Made by a program: the position numbers and the translations under genes. A stretch of 64,000 nt of DNA from an uncultured Bacteroidales bacterium (lineage in GTDB: Bacteria; Bacteroidota; Bacteroidia; Bacteroidales; UBA932), in assembly GCA_947303465.1 (NCBI GenBank), contig CAMYYI010000005.1, positions 1-64,000 on the forward strand, in the 5' to 3' direction. The notes beneath the pieces were generated by a model, which made no database searches, had not been told where the DNA came from, and saw nothing but the letters and a program-made list of their open reading frames with translations. Positions 27,735 through 36,401 of this stretch are shown in pieces. The first letter of the stretch is position 1. Each line of letters starts with the position of its first letter.

Positions 27735-28670
27735 ATGGAAGCGACGGTCGTTAAGAATGCGGGCAGCCATTATCTGCTGAGCGAGCTCCCTGTCTGGGCG
27801 CCGTTCCCTGCGGTGTTGAGGGGAAAGGTACGCCTGGAGCGTTCCGTCGCAACCAATCCGGTTGCAGTAGGCGACAAGGTCCGCTACGAACTGGACGGCG
27901 CCCCTGCAGACGCACGTCATCCTGCAATCATCAAGGAGGTGCTGCCCCGCAGCAATTATATTATCCGCCGCAGCACCAACCTTTCCCGGCAGGCTCATGT
28001 AATTGCCGCCAACCTGGACCGTGCCGTCCTGGTGGTCACCCTGTATTTCCCGGAGATCAAGCTGCCCTTCCTGGACCGTCTGCTCGTGACCTGTGAGGTT
28101 TACGGCGTGCGTCCGGTTATAGTCCTTAACAAGCTCGACCTTTACCGGGAACCGGCCCCGGAGCAGGTGGAGTCTTTTTGCGATATCTACCGCGGTGCCG
28201 GATATACGGTGCTGGAATGCTCGGCGCTGACCGGAGAAGGGATAGACGAACTGCGCGCTGTCTGCTCTCACGGCACCAGTCTCCTGAGCGGGGAGTCCGG
28301 GGTTGGCAAGTCATCGATAATCAGGGCTTTGGACCCTTCGCTCGATCCTAAGGTGGGGCTTATAAGCGCAGCCCACCTGCAGGGAAAACACACCACTTCG
28401 CTTTATGAGATGTACCCCCTGAGCGGAGGCGGCTTCATAATCGATACTCCCGGCCTGCGCGGCTTCGGCCTGGTTGACCTGGAGAAGGAAGAGATATCCA
28501 AATACTTCCCGGAGATGCTCAGAGTGGCAGACAACTGCCGCTTCGTCCCCTGCACGCACACGCACGAACCCGGCTGTGCCGTCAAGCAGGCCCTCGACGA
28601 CGGCCTCATCAGCCCTGAACGATACAACTCCTACCTCGGCATGCTCGAGGAAGACAAAAAATTCCGATAA
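27735..28670 (+). CDS. rsgA: Ribosome small-subunit-dependent GTPase A
   Basis: 311 residues from the ATG at 27735 (MEATVVKNAGSHYLL); the earlier in-frame ATG at 27693 lies inside the prenyl synthase gene. Circularly permuted GTPase acting in late 30S assembly: an OB-fold N-terminus, then the G4 motif VLNKLDL before the G1 loop LLSGESGVGKSSI and G3 DTPGLRGFG, then the C-terminal zinc knuckle FVPCTHTHEPGCAVKQAL. Stop and next start overlap by one base (TAATG). Confidence 0.95.
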   Translation: MEATVVKNAGSHYLLSELPVWAPFPAVLRGKVRLERSVATNPVAVGDKVRYELDGAPADARHPAIIKEVLPRSNYIIRRSTNLSRQAHVIAANLDRAVLVVTLYFPEIKLPFLDRLLVTCEVYGVRPVIVLNKLDLYREPAPEQVESFCDIYRGAGYTVLECSALTGEGIDELRAVCSHGTSLLSGESGVGKSSIIRALDPSLDPKVGLISAAHLQGKHTTSLYEMYPLSGGGFIIDTPGLRGFGLVDLEKEEISKYFPEMLRVADNCRFVPCTHTHEPGCAVKQALDDGLISPERYNSYLGMLEEDKKFR

Positions 28671-29299
28671 TGAACTTGGTTTTTGCTACCGGCAACCGCG
28701 GGAAGCTGCGCGAGGCCCGCGAGATTCTGGGAGACGGCGTACAAGTGCTGTCGCCGGCGGAGCTGGGCATTGACGGCGAGCCCGAGGAGAACGCCCTTAC
28801 GCTCAAGGAGAACTCGCTTATCAAGGCGGTTTATTTCCGTGAGCGCTCCGGCATGGACTGCTTCGCCGATGATACCGGGCTGGAGGTTGACGCCCTCGGC
28901 GGCGCGCCCGGGGTACATGCTGCCCGTTATGCACAGGATGTGGCGCGCCGTGACGGTCTTACGCTGCCGCCGGACCACGATTTCGGCGCCAATATCGATA
29001 CGCTACTGCGTGAGCTTTCCAGGCATCCCGGGGCTCCCCGTACCGCCCGCTTCCGCAGCGTGGTCACGCTCCTGTTGGGAGACCGCACGCTCTTTTTCGA
29101 GGGCACGCTGGAGGGGCGCATCGCGACCGAGCGCAGCGGCTCCGGTGGTTTTGGCTACGACCCGGTGTTCATAGCCGACGATTACCCCGACTGCAGCGTG
29201 GCGGAGCTGCCGGAAGAGACCAAGAACGCCATTTCCCATAGAGGCAAGGCCTTGCGCGCCATGGCACTGTGGTTGCAAGAGAACGGATACGAAAAATGA
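28670..29299 (+). CDS. rdgB: Non-canonical purine NTP pyrophosphatase, RdgB/HAM1 family
   Basis: 209 residues. Hydrolyses dITP, XTP and related nucleotides to prevent their incorporation. Family motifs: MNLVFATGNRGKLREAREIL, SLIKAVYFRERSGMDCFADDTGLEVDALGGAPGVHAARYA and GSGGFGYDPVFIADD, followed by ISHRGKALRAM. Start shares a base with the rsgA stop; the S41 protease gene follows at once. Confidence 0.95.
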   Translation: MNLVFATGNRGKLREAREILGDGVQVLSPAELGIDGEPEENALTLKENSLIKAVYFRERSGMDCFADDTGLEVDALGGAPGVHAARYAQDVARRDGLTLPPDHDFGANIDTLLRELSRHPGAPRTARFRSVVTLLLGDRTLFFEGTLEGRIATERSGSGGFGYDPVFIADDYPDCSVAELPEETKNAISHRGKALRAMALWLQENGYEK

Positions 29300-29307
29300 C
29301 AGTCTGT

Positions 29308-30936
29308 ATGAAGAAGACATTGCTCGCCATAGCGATGTGTGCCCTATGTGTGGCCGCATCTGCACAGTCCAAAAGTTTCAAGCTCGGCAAGTGGACCGAA
29401 ATCCATAGCTCCATAATCAAGGAGCTGAACCGTTCCTACGTGGATTCGCTTCCTGTCGACAGGATAGAGAGGGCAGGTGTGGACGCCATGCTCTCCAATC
29501 TGGATCCCTATACCGTCTATATTCCGGAAGAGGAGAACGAGGACCTCAAGATGATGATAAATAAGTCCTACGGAGGCATAGGAGCGGTTATTTACAAGCC
29601 GGACCTGAAGGGCAACGTGATAATAAACGAGCCCTATAAGGACTCTCCGGCCTGGGAGAACGGGCTGCGCTGCGGCGACGAAATCATGACTATAGACGGC
29701 GAGACCGTGGAGGGCCTTACCAGCGCCGAGTGCAGCGAGAAGATGCGCGGCGCCCCCGGCACAAAGGTACTTTTCAAGGTCAAGAAAGTCTATACCGGAG
29801 AAATCAAGAACATCAAGATAACCCGCCGCAGCATTCACCTGCCGGACATAGAGTATTATGGATACGTGGCGCCCCATACCGGCTACATCTATCAGACCGG
29901 GTTTACCGAGGGGGTGGGAGAGCAGGTACGTGCGGCCATAAAGGACCTCCGCAGCCAGGGCCAGCTGGATACGCTGGTGCTCGACCTCAGGGGCAACGGG
30001 GGAGGACTTATGTCGGAGGCCACCGAGATTGTGTCTATCTTCGTGCCAAAGGGCTCCCTGGTGGTGAGCGCCAAGGGTCGTGCCGAGGGTTCCGGCTATT
30101 CCAGCAGTACCGCTAAAGCTCCGCTGGATACCCAGATTCCGCTTGTGGTGATGGTTGATTCCGGCTCAGCTTCGGCTTCCGAAATCGTCTCCGGCGCACT
30201 TCAGGATATGGACCGGGCGGTGATTGCCGGCACACGCACTTTCGGAAAAGGCCTGGTGCAGAGCATACGCCCGCTTCCTTACGGCGGCCAGCTCAAGGTG
30301 ACCACGGCAAAGTATTACACTCCCAGCGGCCGCTGCGTCCAGGCCATAGACTATTCCCAGCGCAACGAGGACGGCTCTGTAGGGCACATACCTGATTCTC
30401 TTACGCATGAGTTCAAAACCGCCATGGGACGCACCGTACGCGACGGCGGCGGTATAACTCCGGACATAGAAGTGAAATCCCGGGATTACAGCCGCCTTAC
30501 CTATTCGCTGGTGATGAACGGGGTGGTGGAGCAGTACGCGCTGGAGTACGTGAAGGCGCACCGCAGCATAGTCCCGACTGACGATTTCCACTTCGGCGAT
30601 GCCGAGTACGAAGACTTCATAGAGTTTGCCAAGGGCAAGGAATTCGACTACCGTTCGAGCGCCCGCACCTACTTCGATTACGTACGCAAGGAGCTCAAGC
30701 GCGACGGTCTGGATGAGGCTATGGCTGCAGAACTGGATGCCCTCGGGAAGGCTCTGGAGATGGAAAAGGAGGATTTCCTGCGGCTGAAGAAAGATGAGAT
30801 AGTGCCCTTCATAGAGGAGGAAATAGTTGTACGCTACTACTTCCAGCCGGACGGCGTGAAGGTGCGTCTGCGTTACGACGACCAGCTCCGCGAAGCCCTC
30901 CGCCGTGCCAAAGAATTCAAGTTCACGAATGAATAA
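29308..30936 (+). CDS. S41-family C-terminal processing peptidase
   Basis: About 542 residues from the ATG at 29308, which gives the cleanest signal peptide (MKKTLLAIAMCALCVAASAQ); an ATG at 29296 overlapping the rdgB stop is an alternative. Periplasmic serine protease: an N-terminal region with LDPYTVYIPEEE, a PDZ domain (GGIGAVIYKPDLKGNVIINEPYKDSPAWENGLRCGDEIMTIDG is spread over about residues 88-135), and the S41 core with LDLRGNGGGL, the nucleophile Ser in VMVDSGSASASEIVSGAL and the general-base Lys in TFGKGLVQSI. Processes periplasmic or outer-membrane proteins. The U32 peptidase gene starts inside its last codons. Confidence 0.93.
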   Translation: MKKTLLAIAMCALCVAASAQSKSFKLGKWTEIHSSIIKELNRSYVDSLPVDRIERAGVDAMLSNLDPYTVYIPEEENEDLKMMINKSYGGIGAVIYKPDLKGNVIINEPYKDSPAWENGLRCGDEIMTIDGETVEGLTSAECSEKMRGAPGTKVLFKVKKVYTGEIKNIKITRRSIHLPDIEYYGYVAPHTGYIYQTGFTEGVGEQVRAAIKDLRSQGQLDTLVLDLRGNGGGLMSEATEIVSIFVPKGSLVVSAKGRAEGSGYSSSTAKAPLDTQIPLVVMVDSGSASASEIVSGALQDMDRAVIAGTRTFGKGLVQSIRPLPYGGQLKVTTAKYYTPSGRCVQAIDYSQRNEDGSVGHIPDSLTHEFKTAMGRTVRDGGGITPDIEVKSRDYSRLTYSLVMNGVVEQYALEYVKAHRSIVPTDDFHFGDAEYEDFIEFAKGKEFDYRSSARTYFDYVRKELKRDGLDEAMAAELDALGKALEMEKEDFLRLKKDEIVPFIEEEIVVRYYFQPDGVKVRLRYDDQLREALRRAKEFKFTNE

Positions 30937-32332
30937 GATCGTACGACCAACGGTTAAGGAGCGAAGCGACCAGGGGGGTGTCGGGGGGAACGCTTGCAGC
31001 GTTCGCCAACACGTTGCCCCCCGGCCGCAAGCAGCCGACCCCTCAGGGGTCTGTCCCCTGGGGGTGCAGGGGGATAGTCCGGGGACATTATCTCTCGAGA
31101 TAATGTCCCCTGCAGGGAACTTTGAGTGCCTTCAGGCGGCCATCCAGGGGGGTGCCGATTCCGTTTACTTTGGCGTAGGACGCCTTAACATGCGCTCCCA
31201 CAGCGCCAACAACTTCGCCCCCGAAGACCTGGCAGAAGTGGTGCGCATATGCCACAATGCCGGCGTCCGAGCCTACCTCACGCTGAATATAGTCCTTTAT
31301 CCCGAAGACCTTCAACCTATGCGGGAGGCACTGGATGCGGCTCAGGCTGCCGGCGTAGATGCAGTCATAGCATCCGATATCGCTGCCATAGAATATGCCC
31401 GGAACGTGGGCCTGGAGGTCCATATTTCAACCCAACTCAATATCTCCAACGTCGAGGCCCTTAGGTTTTATGCCCGCTGGGCCGATGTGGTGGTGCTGGC
31501 CAGGGAGCTCAACCTTGACCAGGTAAAGGAAATCTACGAGGCTGTGGGCAGGGAAGGGATTTGCGGCCCTTCAGGTAAACCGGTAAGGATAGAAATGTTT
31601 GCTCATGGGGCGCTGTGCATGGCCGTCAGCGGCAAATGCTATCTGAGCCTCCATGCTTACGGCTCTTCCGCCAACCGCGGTGCGTGTATGCAGATATGCC
31701 GCCGCGGATACGAGGTGCGCGACCTGGAGACCGGCTACACCATGGATATCGACAACAAGTATATCATGTCCCCCAAGGACCTGTGTACCATTGAGTTCAT
31801 GCAGCGCATAGTGGACAGCGGAGTGAGGGTGTTCAAGATAGAGGGGCGTGCCCGAAGTGCAGAATACGTGAAGCGTACTACGGAATGCTACCGCAAGGCC
31901 GCTGATGCCATATGTTCCGGGAGTTACTCTCCGGAGCTTGCGGCAACGCTGAAGGACTCTCTTGCGGAGGTGTTCAACCGCGGCTTCTGGGACGGCTACT
32001 ATCAGGGCGCTTATCTGGGCCAGTGGAGCGAGATTTACGGCTCCCACGCCACCAGGCGCAAGGTTTACTGCGGCAAGGTGAGCAACTGGTTCGACCGCAT
32101 CGACGTGGCGGAAATAAGCGTTGAGGCTACCCCTCTGAGCGTGGGTGACGAAATAATGATAATAGGTGCGACCAGCGGAGTCACCCAGCTCACGGTCAGT
32201 GACATGCGGGTTAATCTCAAGCCCTGCTCCAGGGCGGAAAAAGGCGAACGTTGTTCTGTAGCTATTCCGCCGGCTCCAGGTGCAGAACATGTCCGCCGCG
32301 GCGATAAAGTGTTTCTCTGGGTAGAAGCCTAG
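30929..32332 (+). CDS. Peptidase U32 family protein with repeat-derived N-terminal extension
   Basis: 467 residues from the ATG at 30929, which overlaps the S41 stop. The core from LEIMSPAGNFECLQAAIQGGADSVYFG, through NISNVEALRFYARW and MFAHGALCMAVSGKCYLS, to NRGACMQICRRGYE and the KIEGRARSAEYVKR block is the U32 (YhbU/YegQ/RlhA-like) fold with the cysteines of a putative Fe-S cluster. Family members act in tRNA or rRNA hydroxylation or prenoid-quinone hydroxylation; proteolysis is doubtful. The family normally begins within a few residues of LEIMSPAG; here about 52 extra residues, rich in Gly/Pro/Arg, are encoded by structured repeats (about 30945-31094). Whether they are translated depends on the true start. 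Confidence 0.85.
   Translation: MNKIVRPTVKERSDQGGVGGNACSVRQHVAPRPQAADPSGVCPLGVQGDSPGTLSLEIMSPAGNFECLQAAIQGGADSVYFGVGRLNMRSHSANNFAPEDLAEVVRICHNAGVRAYLTLNIVLYPEDLQPMREALDAAQAAGVDAVIASDIAAIEYARNVGLEVHISTQLNISNVEALRFYARWADVVVLARELNLDQVKEIYEAVGREGICGPSGKPVRIEMFAHGALCMAVSGKCYLSLHAYGSSANRGACMQICRRGYEVRDLETGYTMDIDNKYIMSPKDLCTIEFMQRIVDSGVRVFKIEGRARSAEYVKRTTECYRKAADAICSGSYSPELAATLKDSLAEVFNRGFWDGYYQGAYLGQWSEIYGSHATRRKVYCGKVSNWFDRIDVAEISVEATPLSVGDEIMIIGATSGVTQLTVSDMRVNLKPCSRAEKGERCSVAIPPAPGAEHVRRGDKVFLWVEA
30945..31110. repeat. Structured repeat cluster in the 5' end of the U32 gene
   Basis: Contains GTGT (30978-30981) pairing with ACAC (31009-31012); CGGGGGG (30982-30988) pairing with CCCCCCG (31017-31023) across it; AACGCT/AGCGTT (30989-30994 / 30998-31003); ACCCC/GGGGT (31038-31042 / 31046-31050); and a 14-bp palindrome arm pair 31081-31094 / 31097-31110. 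The right arm of the last codes for the conserved EIMSP of the protein. Confidence 0.7.
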
Positions 32333-32787
32333 TATTTCTGGGGATTCAGCTTCAGGTAGTCTTTGAAGAGCTGCAGGCAGGCGTCGCGGTCAACTTCCGT
32401 CATGTAGCCCTCAAGTTTGTCACGACCGCCGAAGATGCGGTCGAACTTGTCGTCGCGGAAACCTATCATGCCGTTGTCCTCTATGTTGCAGCCGTAATAT
32501 ATCTTGCTGATATTCGCCCACATACATGCGCAGAGGCACATATGGCAGGGCTCGCCGGTAGTGTAAAGCTCGCATCCGCTTAGGTCGAAGGTGCCGAGCC
32601 TTTTGCCGGCATCGCGTATGGCCGCCACTTCACCGTGGCAGGTGGCGTCGTTGTCGCGGAGCACACAGTTATGTCCGCGTCCGACAATCTCACCGTCCTT
32701 CACTATAACGGTTCCAAACGGGCCTCCGTGTCCGTTTTCTATGCCTTCCCGCGCTTCGCGTATGGCGAGTTCCATGTATTTGTTCAT
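32329..32787 (-). CDS. Nucleoside/guanine deaminase (CDA superfamily)
   Basis: 152 residues from the ATG at 32787 (MNKYMELAIREAREG). Zinc-dependent deaminase: catalytic ATCHGEVAAI (HxE) and zinc ligands TTGEPCHMCLCAC (PCxxC). The closely spaced SKIYYGCNIEDNGMIGFRDDKF and the short C-terminus fit the guanine-deaminase-like branch better than the tRNA adenosine deaminase TadA, but this is not certain. Predicted role: purine salvage. Convergent with the U32 gene, overlapping by 4 nt; has its own -7 box (TATATTTG, minus strand, 32806-32813). Confidence 0.88.
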   Translation of the reverse strand: MNKYMELAIREAREGIENGHGGPFGTVIVKDGEIVGRGHNCVLRDNDATCHGEVAAIRDAGKRLGTFDLSGCELYTTGEPCHMCLCACMWANISKIYYGCNIEDNGMIGFRDDKFDRIFGGRDKLEGYMTEVDRDACLQLFKDYLKLNPQKY

Positions 32788-32805
32788 GTGGCTGTGAGGT
32801 TTTTG

Positions 32806-32813
32806 CAAATATA
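32806..32813 (-). promoter_or_regulatory. Bacteroidota -7 box for the deaminase gene
   Basis: TATATTTG on the minus strand, about 19 nt before the deaminase start codon at 32787. Confidence 0.55.
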
Positions 32814-32834
32814 CAAATAATTATAATGATCCTT

Positions 32835-32914
32835 GTGCCCATAATCATGGCTATTTCGGCACGGCAATCTTTTTTTATCAGATTCGTGCCCATATTCATG
32901 GCTATTTCGGCACG
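32835..32914. repeat. Two tandem REP-like palindromes upstream of the Y1 transposase
   Basis: Two near-identical units, 32835-32863 and 32885-32914, each starting GTGCCCATA, containing TCATGGCTATTTC and ending GGCACG, so the ends are GTGCC/GGCAC inverted. They are 21 nt apart and 48 nt upstream of the RAYT gene. Confidence 0.8.
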
Positions 32915-32961
32915 TTTTGATATATTTGAGAGCGGATAGCACAAACTGCTATTATTAAACT

Positions 32962-33888
32962 ATGAAAACTTTATCTTTTTCTGAAAAAGAGCGTGTATGT
33001 GAATACAGCTTTCTGAAAAATGGTCCCTACTGGCATGTGGCAACTCCAGGAGCGACTACCGAAATCATTTTTACATGTCCTGATGAATTCAGGTTCGGAA
33101 TGACCCTGATGGCCGAGTCGGCGTTATCGTGTAATCTACGGGTGTACAATTTCGAATTGATGTCCAATCACTTGCATTTGATTGTGTCGGCGGACAAACA
33201 GCAGTGCATGGATTTTCTGGCGTACTATCGCAAACGTCTGATTCGTTATGCTCATGAGAATGAACGAACCCTTAATCTGAGCTCTTTCGTCTGCGAACCG
33301 CTTAAGATTGATACTCTTGATTCGCTCAGAAACAACATTTCTTATGTCAGCCGCAATGGTTTTGTTGTTAACTCGGCTTACACTCCTTATTCATATCCTT
33401 GGGGAGCGGGCCACCTTTATTTTCTACCGGATTCATATCCTTTGGGAGCCGTCCTTTATAATAGCCTGAGCAGAGACAGGAAAAGGCTCCTGACGCATAG
33501 CCGGACATTATTACTCCCGGATTCATATACTGTTCGTGACGGGTACATTACTCCTGAGAGTTTTGTGGATTATCATACCGGAATGAGCTTTTTTCGCGAT
33601 GCCCATCACTATTTTTACTCTATTACAAAAAAGTTTGAGAGTTATGCCGAGTTTTCTTCCAGGTTTAGTGATATGGTTACTTTAACCGATGAGGAAATGT
33701 ATGCTGCCGCAGCATCTCTGTCAAGAAATCGGTACAATATGGATAAACCATTGACTTTGAATAATTCGGACAAGATACAATTGGCCAAAACACTCCACTT
33801 TGAATACAATGCCTCAAACTCTCAGATACAAAGAATTCTAAAACTTGGGAAAGAAACCGTGAGTGGGCTGTTTCCAGAGGCTCGCTGA
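32962..33888 (+). mobile_element. REP-associated tyrosine transposase (Y1/HUH, RAYT)
   Basis: 308-residue protein of the IS200-like/RAYT group. The HUH motif is in NFELMSNHLHLIVSA; the N-terminal strand GPYWHVATPGATTEIIFTCPDEFRFGMTLMA and the candidate tyrosine helix (MDFLAYYRKRLIRYAHENER) fit a single-Tyr nuclease. The C-terminus (LTLNNSDKIQLAKTLHFEYNASNSQIQRILKLGKETVSGLF) resembles a small DNA-binding helix-turn-helix. It is clearly A+T-richer than the genes around it, suggesting horizontal origin or relaxed selection. REP-like palindromes sit on both sides in opposite orientation, the usual arrangement for a RAYT acting on its own repeats. The frame is intact. Confidence 0.85.
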
Positions 33889-33906
33889 GCGTAAACAGAT
33901 CTATCT

Positions 33907-33975
33907 GTGCCGAAAAAAACATAGAAACCGGCACGGTAGGGCAAATACTTATCAGCCGTGCCGGAATCGTAATGG
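33907..33975. repeat. REP-like palindromes downstream of the Y1 transposase
   Basis: A unit beginning GTGCCGAAA and ending CCGGCACGG around 33907-33937, with a further CCGTGCCGGAATCG half-unit around 33954-33967. They match the reverse complement of the upstream pair in their GTGCCGAAA...CAT...GGCAC skeleton. Confidence 0.65.
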
Positions 33976-33992
33976 AAAACGGAACGGCGTCA

Positions 33993-36377
33993 CTATTTAA
34001 CGGTGAACTGAACTGCCCGTGAGGCCCCGGTTGCGTCCATGACCACAAGTACATGCCTGCCGGGCGCCGGATGCACCAGCAGGTCGTGTTCTCCTCGGGT
34101 GGTGCCGAGATAGTCGTCGTCCAGATGCCAGTAAAGCAGAGCGGACGGATCCCGGTGGGCTGCACGCACTATCATGCCTTGTTCCTGTCCGTCAAGTCCT
34201 ACCGTGGTCACTACGGTGATGCCCTGCTGAGGATATATTATCTCTATGGGATTGCCATTCTCGGAGGCCGAGTCAAAGTCGGGATGCTTGGGAGGTAACG
34301 GCCTGTAATCCAGATGGTTCTTCATGTAGTACCATTCCATGGCCGGAGGCAGCACGAACCATACTTTCTCCACCATCTTCTCAACCGGGTAGCAGCTGCT
34401 GTTAACCTGTACCTGCCCGTCTGCGTCCAGATGAACGATGCGGTGATAGCGGCACTCGTCAGGCCTCCGCTCTATGTCCGGCACCCATACTGTATCGCGA
34501 TCGGGGCAGATCCGGGAGGCCGGCAGCCCGCTCTGGCGGCACACCACCAGCGGAACCATCTCTTCAATCGGCTTACGGAACCATTCCGACGGCGGCAGCG
34601 CGGCGAAAACGTCGAACATGACGGGGGCTGCATAACCTACTCCGGTCATTTGGGCTCGGCCTTCACCGTCGCTGTTGCCAACCCATACACCTACCACGTA
34701 ATCCGGAGTAACGCCAACGCTCCAGGCATCCCTGTTACCCCAGCTGGTACCGGTTTTCCATGCCACCTTTCGGCCGGAACTGAAGCCCATCCAGCTCGAT
34801 TCCTCCTCCGGGCGATTGGCCTTCGCCAACGCCTCGAACGTCAACCAGATCGCCGCCTTTGACAGCGGCTCGTCGGACTTCGGAGGGGGTAGTGGCCCTG
34901 GTCCGGTACGCCCCTTCGGGGCTATCCCTCCCAGCCTGTCGGCCGGGCCCCTCCCGTTCACGTGGTCACGGGCGGCCACGCCGTCCAGGGCCACTACCCC
35001 CTCCTCGTCCGGCTCCGCCGTCAGTTCGCGGGCCATGTCGCAATAAACTCCTACCAGATCCTCCAGAGTAATCTCCGCACCTCCCAGGATAAGCGAGAGA
35101 CCGTAATGGTCGGCATCCCGGGTAATGGTCGTGAACCCCAATTCCTTAAGAAGTTCCAGGAACCTCCCGGCCCCATACTGTTCCAACATACGCACCGACG
35201 GCACGTTAAGCGAACGTGAAATCACTTCCGATGCCGGAACAGCACCGTCAAAGCTGCGGTTGAAGTTATGCGGAGCGAAGTTGTTGTAGTTGTACGGGGT
35301 ATCCTTAATTAGTGTGCCGGGCAGAATCTGGCCGTCCTGCAGCATGGCGGCGTACAGCAGCGGTTTGAGGGTGCTGCCGCTGGATCGTGCCGCCGGAATC
35401 ATGTCAACGGAAGCCCCGCGGAGGCCGTCCGCCAGCCCTATGGTGTTGCCATAGTAAGCCAGCACCTCGCCGCTCCTGACGCTGCGCACCAGTATTCCCA
35501 TATTGTCCACCATGTTGCTGTGGTACATGCCAAAATACGAGCGGGCAACAGCGTTTACCCTGTCTTGAAGGGCCGCATCCACGGAACAGCTGTAAGCTTT
35601 GTCGCCTCCTTCCGCCCTGAGGCGCTCAAGCAGATGGTAGGCCTTGTCCGGCATGGGCAGGGGCTTCTCCGGCAGGGGCTCGTCTTTAGCCAGGGTACAT
35701 TCCGTTTCGTCTATGGTTCCGTTGGCTGATAATTTATCCAACAAGAAGTTGCGCTTCTCCAGCAGCTTCTGCCTGTTTCTGCCGGGATGTATAAGGGCGG
35801 GGGAGTTGGGCAGTACCGCCAGCATAGCGCTCTCGGCCCAGGACAGCTCGTCAGCCGGCCGTCCGAAATAGCGCCAGGCCGCGGCCTCGAGTCCTACCAC
35901 ATTGCCTCCGAAAGGGGCGTTAGATGCATACAGCAGGAGGATTTCCGGTTTACGGCAGCGCATCTCCAGACGCGTGGCGAGCACCGCCTCCAAAAGCTTC
36001 TCGGGAATGTTTCTGGGAGCTTCCGGACGGCTCAGGCGAATCACCTGCATGGTGATGGTACTGGCGCCGCTCACTACGCCGCCCTGTTTCAGGTTCTGCC
36101 TCAATGCCCTCCCTGCAGACAGGAAATCCACTCCTGGGTGCCATGTAAAACGCTTGTCTTCATAGCACACTATGCATTTGGCGAATTTCTCGGGAACAGA
36201 CCCAGCCGGAGGGAAATGCCATTGTCCGTCAGCCGATATCCTGGCTCCCAGAAGGACTCCGTCCTTATCCGTGAGAACGGCGCTCACAGGAGGGTCGAAG
36301 AGCTTCCCCGGCAGACAGAAAATATATAGTGCCAGCAGGGGAGATAGAATCAATAATAATTTCGTACCTTTGGACAT
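33993..36377 (-). CDS. pbpC: Penicillin-binding protein 1C with in-frame repeat insert
   Basis: About 794 residues from the ATG at 36377 (MSKGTKLLLILSPLLALYIFC, an uncleaved membrane anchor). Glycosyltransferase family 51 domain: YEDKRFTWHPGVDFLSAGRAL, GGVVSGASTITMQVIRLS, LLLYASNAPFGGNVVGLEAAAWRYFG. Transpeptidase domain: S335-T-L-K338 in ARSSGSTLKPLLYAAML, SRSLNVPSVRML and WKTGTSWGNRDAW. The C-terminal PBP1C extension (RRPDECRYHRIVHLDADGQVQVNSSCYP) ends in an Ig-like segment. Residues about 458-499 (VVALDGVAARDHVNGRG...GPGPLPP), between two transpeptidase segments, are encoded by a 123-nt palindromic element and look like an insertion. Divergent from the alpha-2-macroglobulin gene; the two families are linked in many Gram-negatives. 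Confidence 0.93.
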   Translation of the reverse strand: MSKGTKLLLILSPLLALYIFCLPGKLFDPPVSAVLTDKDGVLLGARISADGQWHFPPAGSVPEKFAKCIVCYEDKRFTWHPGVDFLSAGRALRQNLKQGGVVSGASTITMQVIRLSRPEAPRNIPEKLLEAVLATRLEMRCRKPEILLLYASNAPFGGNVVGLEAAAWRYFGRPADELSWAESAMLAVLPNSPALIHPGRNRQKLLEKRNFLLDKLSANGTIDETECTLAKDEPLPEKPLPMPDKAYHLLERLRAEGGDKAYSCSVDAALQDRVNAVARSYFGMYHSNMVDNMGILVRSVRSGEVLAYYGNTIGLADGLRGASVDMIPAARSSGSTLKPLLYAAMLQDGQILPGTLIKDTPYNYNNFAPHNFNRSFDGAVPASEVISRSLNVPSVRMLEQYGAGRFLELLKELGFTTITRDADHYGLSLILGGAEITLEDLVGVYCDMARELTAEPDEEGVVALDGVAARDHVNGRGPADRLGGIAPKGRTGPGPLPPPKSDEPLSKAAIWLTFEALAKANRPEEESSWMGFSSGRKVAWKTGTSWGNRDAWSVGVTPDYVVGVWVGNSDGEGRAQMTGVGYAAPVMFDVFAALPPSEWFRKPIEEMVPLVVCRQSGLPASRICPDRDTVWVPDIERRPDECRYHRIVHLDADGQVQVNSSCYPVEKMVEKVWFVLPPAMEWYYMKNHLDYRPLPPKHPDFDSASENGNPIEIIYPQQGITVVTTVGLDGQEQGMIVRAAHRDPSALLYWHLDDDYLGTTRGEHDLLVHPAPGRHVLVVMDATGASRAVQFTVK
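34882..35004. repeat. Arm-core-arm palindromic insert in pbpC
   Basis: Perfect 20-bp inverted arms 34882-34901 (GGAGGGGGTAGTGGCCCTGG) and 34985-35004, total 123 nt or 41 codons. On the minus strand the core reads CGTGG...CCACG, then CGGG, AGGGGCCC, GGCTGGGAGGGAT and GCCCCGAAGGGGC. It shares the order and spacing of the cores at 41564-41685 and 44297-44421. Confidence 0.85.
36365..36372 (+). promoter_or_regulatory. Bacteroidota -7 box for the alpha-2-macroglobulin gene
   Basis: TACCTTTG, 29 nt before the start at 36402. It lies within the first pbpC codons, so the divergent promoters overlap the opposite gene. Confidence 0.5.
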
Positions 36378-36383
36378 CAGAAA

Positions 36384-36391
36384 CAAAGATA
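36384..36391 (-). promoter_or_regulatory. Bacteroidota -7 box for pbpC
   Basis: TATCTTTG on the minus strand, only 6 nt before the pbpC ATG at 36377, which predicts a very short or absent leader. Confidence 0.5.
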
Positions 36392-36401
36392 ACCATATTA
36401 T

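Noticed and set aside
32962-33888. Autonomous IS200/IS605 insertion sequence
   Set aside because: The protein is about twice the length of IS200 TnpA, has an added C-terminal domain and is flanked by REP-like palindromes, so a domesticated RAYT is the better call.
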